A program made the position numbers and the translations under genes. A stretch of DNA of 6,821 nucleotides from positions 1 through 6,821 of the forward strand of contig JACIXM010000127.1 in NCBI GenBank assembly GCA_014360395.1. Reading direction: 5' to 3'. This document shows positions 1 through 5,842 of the stretch, in pieces; position 1 is the stretch's first letter, and each line of letters starts with the position of its first letter. This DNA is from Actinotalea sp. (lineage in GTDB: Bacteria > Actinomycetota > Actinomycetes > Actinomycetales > Cellulomonadaceae). The notes below the pieces were generated by a model. The model was given only the letters and a program-made list of their open reading frames with translations. It searched no databases and was not told where the DNA came from.

Positions 1-1
1 G

Positions 2-271
2 CCCACGCTGCTGCTGTTCGACGAGCCGACCTCGGCGCTGGACCCCGAGCTCGTGGGGGACGTCCTCGGGCTCATCAAGGAGCTGGCCGACGAGGGCTGG
101 ACCATGGTGATCGTGACCCACGAGCTGCAGTTCGCCCGCGAGGTCGCGGACCAGGTCGCGTTCATCGACGGCGGCACGATCGTCGAGCACGGCCACCCCG
201 ACCAGGTGCTCCGCGCCCCCCGCGAGGAGCGCACCCGGCAGTTCGTCCAGCGGCTGCTCCACCCGTTCTGA
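2..271 (+). CDS. Polar amino-acid ABC transporter ATP-binding protein, C-terminal part (truncated by window edge)
   Basis: This is the cytoplasmic ATPase subunit that would power uptake of a polar amino acid (GlnQ/HisP/ArtP type) with a permease and binding protein lying upstream, outside the window. The 89 visible codons are open from base 2. They carry Walker B (LLLFDEP), the D-loop (SALD), the H-loop histidine in VIVTHE, and the family-typical stretch FAREVADQVAFIDGGTIVEH. The ending ERTRQFVQRLL matches the usual GlnQ end (RTRxFLxRxL). Walker A and the LSGGQ signature are missing only because the gene starts off-window. The GTG at 53 is internal, since homology runs upstream of it. The substrate cannot be told from this part. 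The gene converges on the GGT-family gene across a 33-base gap. The family assignment is secure; the exact amino acid is unknown. Confidence 0.95.
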   Translation, partial: PTLLLFDEPTSALDPELVGDVLGLIKELADEGWTMVIVTHELQFAREVADQVAFIDGGTIVEHGHPDQVLRAPREERTRQFVQRLLHPF

Positions 272-275
272 CCCG

Positions 276-293
276 GGCCCGCGCCGGCGGGCC
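276..293. terminator. GC hairpin in convergent gap, possible bidirectional terminator
   Basis: GGCCCGC (276-282) pairs perfectly with GCGGGCC (287-293) around a GCCG loop, starting 5 bases after the ABC ATPase stop and ending 11 bases before the GGT stop on the other strand. There is no T tract on either strand, which is common for actinobacterial hairpin terminators but weakens the call. The position between two convergent stops is the main support. Confidence 0.5.
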
Positions 294-304
294 GCGCGGG
301 CGCG

Positions 305-1990
305 TCAGCCGCCCGGGATGCCGACGGCGGTCTCGACCCCGGCGGAACGACGGGTGTCGGCCACGCCCTGCACGGTCCCGGCGTCCCAGTCCACCTCCAG
401 CGCCTGGACGGACCCGAAGACCTCGGGGTAGGCCGGGTTCGGCACGCGCACGGTGTACCCGCGGGCGCGCAGCTCGTCGGCCAGGCGGTCCGACTCCAGG
501 CGGAGCTCGCCGTCGGACAGCAGGAACCGCTCGGCGCGGACCGCCGGCTCGAGGTCCAGGTCGTGCAGCGCCCACAGCGTCACGACCTGCGCCGTGGTGT
601 TGGGGATCTGCCGCCCGCCGGGCGTGCCGACGACCAGCACCGGGCGCCCCTCGGCGTCGAGCAGCATGGACGGGGAGCTCCACGTCACCGACCGGCGCCC
701 CGGCTCCGGCCGGTTGGCGTCCGCACCGATGTCCCCGAAGCGGGCCAGCTGGTCGTTCATGAAGAAGCCGGCGACGTACTGCCCCGAGCCCCAGTAGTTG
801 GTGATCGTGTTCGTCATCGACACGGCGGTGCCGTCGGCGTCGACCACCGAGATGTGCGTGGTGTTCGCGGCGCCGTCGTACGCCGGTCCCGCCGAGGTCG
901 TCGTCGCGTCGCCCAGCCCGGCGGCGATCGCGGCGTTCGCCTCGGGATCCGTCAGCTCGTCGACCGGCACGTCGACGAAGTCCGGGTCCCCGAACCACGT
1001 CTGGACCGACTCGTCGGCGACCTGCCAGGCGCGCGACTGGAGCTCGACGAAGTCCGCGGAGGCCGGGTCCAGCGCCCCGATCCCGGCGGCCTCGGCCACC
1101 TGCACCATCTGGATGATCGCCGCGCCCGGCAGGGCGGGGGCGCCGGAGAGCATGACGTAGTCGCCCACCGGGCCGCGCGCGGGCTCGGCGCGCTGCACCG
1201 CGTAGGACTCCAGCGTGGCCGCGTCGATGCCCTCGACCGCCGTGAGCGCCGGCGCGAGCGACCCGGTGTACAGGGCCTGCGGCCCCTCCTCCGCCAGGGT
1301 GCGCATCGTCGCGGCGAGCTCCGTCTGCACGAGCGGGTCGCCCTCGCGCAGCGGGCCGCCGCCGGAGCGGGTGAAGTGCTCCAGGCCGGACGTCACCGAG
1401 CGTCCCAGGCGGCTGTCGATCGTGCGGGCCAGGTACGCGGAGACCGGCCCGCCGTCCTCGGCGATGACGATCGCCGGCTGCAGCAGGTCCGACCAGTCGA
1501 GCGCGCCGTGCTCCGCGTGCAGCTCCGCCATGCCGGCCACGAAGCCCGGGACGCCGGTCCCGCTCGGCGGCACCACGCCTTGGGCGTTGACCACCTCGCG
1601 GTAGTCGTAGTGCAGCGCCTCGCCGTCGGTGACCACGATCGTCGCCCCACCCCCGCCGATGCCCGAGGACGCCGGCTGCATCACCGCGTCCGCGAACGCG
1701 GTGGCGATCGCGGCGTCCACGGCCGTCCCGCCCTGCTCGAGGATCTCCATCCCGGCGCGGCTGGCCAGCGGGTGGCCCGAGCTGACGCCGTACGCCCCCA
1801 GGACCGGGACGTCCGGGGGCGGCGCCGGTGAGCGGACGTCCTGCGGCGTGGGCGTCACGGTGACCGTGGGGACCTGCGCATCCGGCTCCGCGACCGGCGC
1901 CGAGCAGGCGGTGACGACCAGCGCCGCGGCGACGGGCAGGGCGACGGGCAGGACGGCGGCGCGCCCGGGGCGGCGTCGTCGGCAGGTCAT
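305..1990 (-). CDS. Gamma-glutamyltransferase-family Ntn-hydrolase, predicted lipoprotein with altered substrate pocket
   Basis: 561 residues, close to E. coli GGT (580). The family self-cleaves before a Thr nucleophile, then transfers or hydrolyses gamma-glutamyl (in some members other acyl) groups. The N-terminus is a lipoprotein signal: an Arg-rich start, a hydrophobic stretch at about 11-26, and lipobox VTAC with Cys29. A Pro/Thr-rich linker follows (about 35-62), so the mature protein should sit outside, tethered to the membrane. Visible GGT features are VDAAIA (91-96), GIGGGG (110-115), Arg131 in DYRE, nucleophile Thr377 in NTTHISVVD, Thr395, Ser438-Ser439 and PGG (457-459). Departures are Arg417 where E. 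coli has Asp433, Thr397 where it has Asn411, no PPPSSGG motif (APALPGA instead, 284-290) and a shortened loop after Arg131. The ATG at 1990 is chosen because it gives a complete lipoprotein signal and has GAGGAG upstream. It lies 47 bases after the DUF418 gene stop and is probably its operon partner. The family is sure; the gamma-glutamyl substrate is doubtful. Confidence 0.92.
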   Translation of the reverse strand: MTCRRRRPGRAAVLPVALPVAAALVVTACSAPVAEPDAQVPTVTVTPTPQDVRSPAPPPDVPVLGAYGVSSGHPLASRAGMEILEQGGTAVDAAIATAFADAVMQPASSGIGGGGATIVVTDGEALHYDYREVVNAQGVVPPSGTGVPGFVAGMAELHAEHGALDWSDLLQPAIVIAEDGGPVSAYLARTIDSRLGRSVTSGLEHFTRSGGGPLREGDPLVQTELAATMRTLAEEGPQALYTGSLAPALTAVEGIDAATLESYAVQRAEPARGPVGDYVMLSGAPALPGAAIIQMVQVAEAAGIGALDPASADFVELQSRAWQVADESVQTWFGDPDFVDVPVDELTDPEANAAIAAGLGDATTTSAGPAYDGAANTTHISVVDADGTAVSMTNTITNYWGSGQYVAGFFMNDQLARFGDIGADANRPEPGRRSVTWSSPSMLLDAEGRPVLVVGTPGGRQIPNTTAQVVTLWALHDLDLEPAVRAERFLLSDGELRLESDRLADELRARGYTVRVPNPAYPEVFGSVQALEVDWDAGTVQGVADTRRSAGVETAVGIPGG

Positions 1991-2000
1991 GCGGAGGGGT

Positions 2001-2006
2001 CTCCTC
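2001..2006 (-). promoter_or_regulatory. Ribosome binding site deciding the GGT-family start
   Basis: Read on the minus strand this is GAGGAG, ending 10 bases before the ATG at 1990. It supports that start over the longer open frame reaching to 2347, which would overlap the DUF418 gene and bury the lipoprotein signal internally. Confidence 0.6.
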
Positions 2007-2037
2007 GGGGTCGGGCGGACGGAGGGGCGCAGGGGTG

Positions 2038-3186
2038 TCAGCGCGCTCGGCGCAACCACGAGCCGCGCAGCAGCCGCTCGAGCGGTCCCATGCCGACCAG
2101 ACGCTGCCACACGACGGCCAGGACGACGAACGCCGCACTGATCGCCGTGCTGACGGCGACGCCCTGGGCGAGCGTGAAGCCGTCGTCGGGCTTGATCACC
2201 GCCAGGACGAGGACGTGGAGGACGTACAGGGTCAGCGCGAGGCGGCCCGCCGCGCCCAGGGGGCCCGTGAGCCAGGCGGCGCGGGAGCCCAGGGCGACGA
2301 AGGCCGCGACGACGAGGAGCGCGCCGCCCACGCTGCTGATCAGCCACAGCGGCATCTGGCCGTGGGCGGCCCCCGTGAGCAGCCGGGCGAGGCCGACGTC
2401 GCCCTCACGGTCCAGCAGGCTGCGGGACAGCTGGCTCAGGACGAAGCCGACGACGGCTGCGACCCCGCCCCAGACCATGAGTCGGCGCCGGACGGTGGTG
2501 TCCCGCAGGTCGAGCCGGGCGACCCACAGGCCGACGAGGAACGGCACGCACCAGGTGACCAGGGGGTACCGCCCCGAGAGGGCGAGCCCGTGGAGGAGGT
2601 CGAGCGCCGGGTTGCCCAGCTCGAGCGGCTCGGCGGGCTGCTGCCCGCCCAGCAGGACCACGTAGAGCACCGGGCCCACCACGGTCATGAGGCCGGCGAG
2701 CACCAGGAGCAGGGTCCGGGAAGCGTGCTGCAGCGCCAGGCCGAGCAGGAACAGAGCGCCGTAGAGCGGCAGGATCACGGACACGTCGTCGGTGAGGCGC
2801 TGGAGCGCGAGGCCCCCGAGCAGCAGCAGGGCCGCCCGCCACACCACGACCGGCCACCGCCGGCCCGCGCGGTGCCGGGGTCGCAGCATCCAGCCCATCC
2901 CGATCCCGGCGATGACGACGAAGAGCACGGAGGCCCGTCCGTACGGCAGGAGGTAGAGGCGGTGCAGCAGTCCCTCGGCCTCCGCCGGACCGACGTTCAC
3001 GACGATCATGCCGATGAGCGCGAGCCCGCGGGCCGCGTCGACGCCGGTCAGCCGACGGGTCGAGGCGGCCCCCGGCTGCTCCGGGGCAGGCGCGCCGTGA
3101 GCGGGACGCAGGAGGGCGGGTACGCCGACGGCGGGCGCGGCCACGATGGGCCCCGCCCCGCTCGCCGTCCCTCCTGGCTCGGCCAT
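2038..3186 (-). CDS. DUF418 / HGSNAT-like multi-pass membrane protein (putative acyltransferase)
   Basis: 382 residues, an integral membrane protein with about ten hydrophobic helices (roughly 52-66, 84-101, 112-129, 134-152, 157-179, 207-224, 235-254, 279-300, 313-331, 341-363) after a Pro/Ala-rich cytoplasmic-looking tail of about 45 residues. The first helix opens with RLTGVDAARGLALIGMIVVN, the hallmark of the DUF1624/heparan-alpha-glucosaminide acetyltransferase and DUF418 (YeiB) group. GRLALTLYVLH (314-324) and the closing GMGPLERLLR (365-374) match the DUF418 C-terminal region. Relatives are thought to move acetyl groups across the membrane, but most bacterial members have no proven reaction. 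The ATG at 3186 is preferred, with GGGAG only 3 bases upstream; an in-frame GTG at 3216 is the alternative. It sits between the amidohydrolase (80-base gap) and the GGT-family lipoprotein (47-base gap) on the same strand. The family is confident; function and substrate are unknown. Confidence 0.88.
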   Translation of the reverse strand: MAEPGGTASGAGPIVAAPAVGVPALLRPAHGAPAPEQPGAASTRRLTGVDAARGLALIGMIVVNVGPAEAEGLLHRLYLLPYGRASVLFVVIAGIGMGWMLRPRHRAGRRWPVVVWRAALLLLGGLALQRLTDDVSVILPLYGALFLLGLALQHASRTLLLVLAGLMTVVGPVLYVVLLGGQQPAEPLELGNPALDLLHGLALSGRYPLVTWCVPFLVGLWVARLDLRDTTVRRRLMVWGGVAAVVGFVLSQLSRSLLDREGDVGLARLLTGAAHGQMPLWLISSVGGALLVVAAFVALGSRAAWLTGPLGAAGRLALTLYVLHVLVLAVIKPDDGFTLAQGVAVSTAISAAFVVLAVVWQRLVGMGPLERLLRGSWLRRAR

Positions 3187-3266
3187 CCGCTCCCGTCCGG
3201 TCCAGGCCGCGTTCACGACCTTGATCGAGGGTAGGTCGGAGGGCCCGATCCGGCGCGGCGGGCGGC

Positions 3267-4529
3267 TCACCCCCGTCGCAGCCGCTCGGCCCGCTCGACG
3301 ACGCGACCGACGCTCGCCTCCCGGTCCCACCGGTAGACGCTGACCCCGTCGACGAGCACCTCCTCCGCGCGGGAGGTGACGTCGAGCGGGTCGCCGGACC
3401 ACACGACGACGTCGGCGTCCAGGCCCGGGCGCAGCGCACCGACCCGGTCGTCCAGGCCCATCATCCGCGCCGGGTTGGTGGTCAGCGCCTGCAGCGCCAC
3501 CTCCCGCGGCAGGCCCTCCTTGACCGCGAGCGTCGCCTGGTGGACGAGGAAGTTGATCGGCACGACGGGGTGGTCGGTGGTGATCGCGACCTCCACGCCG
3601 GCCTCGACGAGCCGCGCGAGGTGCGCGATCGCCCGGTCGCGGAGCTCCACCTTCGAGCGGCTCGTGAACATCGGTCCGAACACGACGGGGACGCGCTTCT
3701 CGGCGAGGACGTCAGCCACCTTGTGCCCCTCGGTGCCGTGGTTGACGACGAGCCGGTAGCCGAACTCCTCCGCCAGGCGGATCGCCGTGGCGATGTCGTC
3801 GTGGCGGTGGCAGTGCTGGTCCCACACGAGCTCCCCGTCCAGGACCCGGACGAGCGTCTCCAGGCCGAGGTCGCGGGCGAACGGCTCGTCCTTGCGCTCG
3901 GCGGCCTCGCGCGCCGCGCGGTAGTGCTGGGCCTTCGTGAACGCCTCCCGGATCACCAGCGCCACGCCGAGCCGCGTCGAGGGCAGCTGCTTCCTGTCGC
4001 CGTAGACCCGCTTGGGGTTCTCGCCCAGCGCCGACTTCACGCTGACGGCGTGGCGGATGACCTGCTCGTCGACGGTCCGGCCGCCCCAGCTCTTCAGGGC
4101 GACGCTCTGCCCGCCGATGACGTTGCCCGAGCCCGGCTTGACGACGATCGCCGTCACCCCGCCGGTGAGCGCGTCGCGGAAGCCCTCGTCGTCGATGTTG
4201 ATCGCGTCGATCGCGCGGACGGCGGCGCGGTCCGGGTCGGTCATCTCGTTGACGTCGTCGCCGGCGACGCCCTCGCCCTCCTCCCAGATCCCGACGTGGC
4301 CGTGGGCCTCGACGAACCCGGGCAGCACCCAGCGGCCGGTCGCGTCGACGACGCGCGTCCCGTCCGGCACCGGGATGTCCGCGCCCACGGCGGCGATCTT
4401 CCCGTCCTCCACGAGCACCGTCCCGCCTTTGATCGGCGGGTCGCTCACCGGGACGACGTACCCCCCGGTGATCGCGACCCGGCGGGGCGTGGTGACGGCA
4501 TCGGCTCCACTGACGGTGACGTGGCTCAT
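3267..4529 (-). CDS. Metal-dependent amidohydrolase (imidazolonepropionase-related, COG1228 type)
   Basis: 420 residues with no signal peptide, so a cytoplasmic hydrolase probably acting on a cyclic amide or similar C-N bond. The N-terminal beta-sandwich part reads GGYVVPVSD...GTVLVEDGKIAAVGAD (about 22-51) and leads to WVLPGFVEAHGHVG, whose His76 and His78 form the HxH metal motif. Further likely ligands or catalytic residues are His239/His241 in QHCHRHDD, His264 in NHGTEGH and Asp319 in ITTDHPVVP. SALGENPKRVYG (166-177) and GPMFTSRSKVELRDR (285-299) mark a widespread but uncharacterised subgroup often labelled imidazolonepropionase. The ending (ALRPGLDADVVVWSGDPLDV) is typical of amidohydrolases and the protein looks complete. 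No other histidine-degradation gene is nearby, so I do not call it hutI. The ATG at 4529 has only a weak GGTGAGG directly before it. It is the first gene of the minus-strand group. Superfamily sure; substrate unknown. Confidence 0.93.
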   Translation of the reverse strand: MSHVTVSGADAVTTPRRVAITGGYVVPVSDPPIKGGTVLVEDGKIAAVGADIPVPDGTRVVDATGRWVLPGFVEAHGHVGIWEEGEGVAGDDVNEMTDPDRAAVRAIDAINIDDEGFRDALTGGVTAIVVKPGSGNVIGGQSVALKSWGGRTVDEQVIRHAVSVKSALGENPKRVYGDRKQLPSTRLGVALVIREAFTKAQHYRAAREAAERKDEPFARDLGLETLVRVLDGELVWDQHCHRHDDIATAIRLAEEFGYRLVVNHGTEGHKVADVLAEKRVPVVFGPMFTSRSKVELRDRAIAHLARLVEAGVEVAITTDHPVVPINFLVHQATLAVKEGLPREVALQALTTNPARMMGLDDRVGALRPGLDADVVVWSGDPLDVTSRAEEVLVDGVSVYRWDREASVGRVVERAERLRRG

Positions 4530-4599
4530 GCCTCACCGTAACCACGGGCCGGTCCGGAAACGGGTGGACGGCGGCGGTGGCGGCGGGCAGGGTCGGGGC
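4530..4599. promoter_or_regulatory. Divergent intergenic region between amidohydrolase and acetyltransferase genes
   Basis: These 70 bases must hold the 5' signals of both divergent genes if neither is read through from elsewhere. On the minus strand, TACGGT (4540-4535) fits the actinobacterial TANNNT -10 pattern and ends 5 bases before the amidohydrolase ATG, so transcription could begin at or very near the start codon (leaderless). A TTTCCG lies upstream of it, but at only 14 bases, too close for a good -35. On the plus strand I see no convincing promoter; the right half is a G-rich run (4562-4598) that includes the weak ribosome binding site GGTCGGGG before the ATG at 4600. Confidence 0.35.
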
Positions 4600-5838
4600 A
4601 TGGGACCGCTCCCCGATGGCCTGGTGCTCCGCACGGCCCGGCCCGCCGACGTCGACCGGATCGGCGCGCTCCTGGCCGATCGGGGCGCCGACGTCGATGC
4701 CCTCGACCACCGGCTCGCCGTCCAGGACCCGGACCTCGGGTACGCGGCGTGCGCCGTCGTCGTGGACGGGGAGCGGGTCGTCTCCACGGCCCTGCTCCTG
4801 GACGAGACGGTACGCATCGGCGACGTCGTCGTCCCGGCCGGTCAGGTCGAGCTCGTCGCCACGGACCGCGAGTACGAGGGCCGCGGCCTGGTCCGGGCAC
4901 TCATGGGCTGGGCGCACGAGCGGTCCGCGCAGCGCGGTCACCTGCTCCAGGTCATGATCGGGATCCCGTACTTCTACCGGCTGTTCGGCTACGAGTACGC
5001 CGTCGACATGCCTCGCGCCCGGACGCTGCAGACCGCCGCGACGACGCCCCGCGCCCCGGCCGGCGACGACGCCCCGCCGTCCGGGCCGAGCCTGCGCCGC
5101 GCCACCCCAGGCGACCTGCCCGCGCTGGCGGCCCTGCAGGACGCCGCCCAGTCCGCGTACGACGTCGCGATGCCGCACCCGCCGGCGCGGCGGCGGTGGC
5201 TGCTGGAGCACGACGCCTCCACCACCTGGGCCCTCGAGCGTGGGGGCGCCGTCGTCGGCAGCGTCCGGACCACCCCGCCCGACGGCGGCACCGTGCTCGT
5301 CGCGGAGCCGGCGGCGACCGACGCCGACGCGGCGGACCTGCTGCTGGGCGCCGTCGTCGCCCGCTTCCCGCACGTCACACCCCGGGTGGTGCACCGGCCG
5401 CTGACCGTGACGGGGGCGGCCTGGGAGGCGCGGCTCGGGCCGGCCGACGAGCTCGCCGAGCAGTACTACGTGCGGGTCGAGCGCCCCGAGGCGCTGCTCG
5501 ACGCGCTGCGTCCGGTGCTCACCGCGCGGCTGCGGGCGGCCGGCCTCGACCGCCGCGAGGTCGTCCTGTCGACCTTCGGCCGGCACTACCGGATGACCGT
5601 CGCCGACGACGGCGCGCTGGGACCGGTCGTCGTCGGTGGTCCCATGCAGGACCCGGGCGCGCACCGGGCGGCCGGGGTGGCACCGACGTCCCTCGCCGAC
5701 CTCCTGCTCGGGCAGCGCGGGATGCACGGCCTGGCGCGCCGCCACCCCGACGTCTACCCCGGTCCCGACGCGGAGCTGTTCGAGGCCCTCTTCCCGCCGC
5801 TCACGGCGGACCTGCTCACCTACTACCTGCCGTGGTGA
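4600..5838 (+). CDS. Eis-like GNAT family N-acetyltransferase
   Basis: 412 residues, close to mycobacterial Eis (about 400), cytoplasmic, expected to acetylate amines with acetyl-CoA. The N-terminal GNAT domain (about 7-137) opens with LVLRTARPADVDRI. It has the beta-4/acetyl-CoA loop region PAGQVELVATDREYEGRGLVRALM (about 79-102; EGRGL is the pyrophosphate-binding turn) and ends in PYFYRLFGYEYAV. Tyr126 here falls in the YxxFGY motif that in Eis carries the proposed general acid. After a Pro/Ala-rich linker (145-163) a second GNAT-like fold begins at SLRRATPGDLPAL (164-176). The C-terminal third (about 290-412) resembles the SCP2-like domain of Eis proteins and ends with aromatic Trp412. ATG 4600 is chosen because GNAT homology starts within 8 residues; in-frame GTG 4564 and ATG 4528 would only add a Gly/Arg-rich tail. 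The gene diverges from the amidohydrolase and converges on the CPBP gene. Aminoglycoside acetylation is possible but not shown by the sequence. Confidence 0.9.
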   Translation: MGPLPDGLVLRTARPADVDRIGALLADRGADVDALDHRLAVQDPDLGYAACAVVVDGERVVSTALLLDETVRIGDVVVPAGQVELVATDREYEGRGLVRALMGWAHERSAQRGHLLQVMIGIPYFYRLFGYEYAVDMPRARTLQTAATTPRAPAGDDAPPSGPSLRRATPGDLPALAALQDAAQSAYDVAMPHPPARRRWLLEHDASTTWALERGGAVVGSVRTTPPDGGTVLVAEPAATDADAADLLLGAVVARFPHVTPRVVHRPLTVTGAAWEARLGPADELAEQYYVRVERPEALLDALRPVLTARLRAAGLDRREVVLSTFGRHYRMTVADDGALGPVVVGGPMQDPGAHRAAGVAPTSLADLLLGQRGMHGLARRHPDVYPGPDAELFEALFPPLTADLLTYYLPW

Positions 5839-5842
5839 GGGG

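Noticed and set aside
162..2138. Long minus-strand open frame of 658 codons overlapping the GGT-family gene
   Set aside because: Its translation is Arg/Gly/Ala-rich with no domain, as expected for an out-of-frame shadow in very GC-rich DNA. The frame 305-1990 carries the GGT motifs.
1991..2347. Upstream extension of the GGT-family gene to 2347
   Set aside because: It would overlap the DUF418 gene, put the lipoprotein signal in the middle of the protein and ignore the GAGGAG before 1990.
563..3234. Long plus-strand open frames (563-1831, 2035-3234) opposite the minus-strand genes
   Set aside because: They are rich in Arg, His, Asp and Gly without recognisable folds, and are antisense shadows of the GGT-family and DUF418 genes.
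3187..3266. Promoter or riboswitch in the 80-base gap before the DUF418 gene
   Set aside because: A TACCCT on the minus strand resembles a -10 box, but no matching -35 is seen and no structured leader is recognisable; too weak to list as a feature.
3187..3402. Upstream extension of the DUF418 gene to 3402
   Set aside because: The extra 72 residues are Arg/Pro-rich and overlap the end of the amidohydrolase; the recognisable family region begins well after 3186.
4528..4599. Acetyltransferase start at ATG 4528, sharing a CATG with the divergent amidohydrolase start
   Set aside because: This is a neat overlap of two start codons, but the added 24 residues are Gly/Arg-rich and GNAT homology begins right after 4600, so coincidence is more likely.
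3712..5745. Minus-strand frame of 677 codons across the amidohydrolase and acetyltransferase genes
   Set aside because: It is a low-complexity shadow frame spanning a divergent promoter, with no domain signature.
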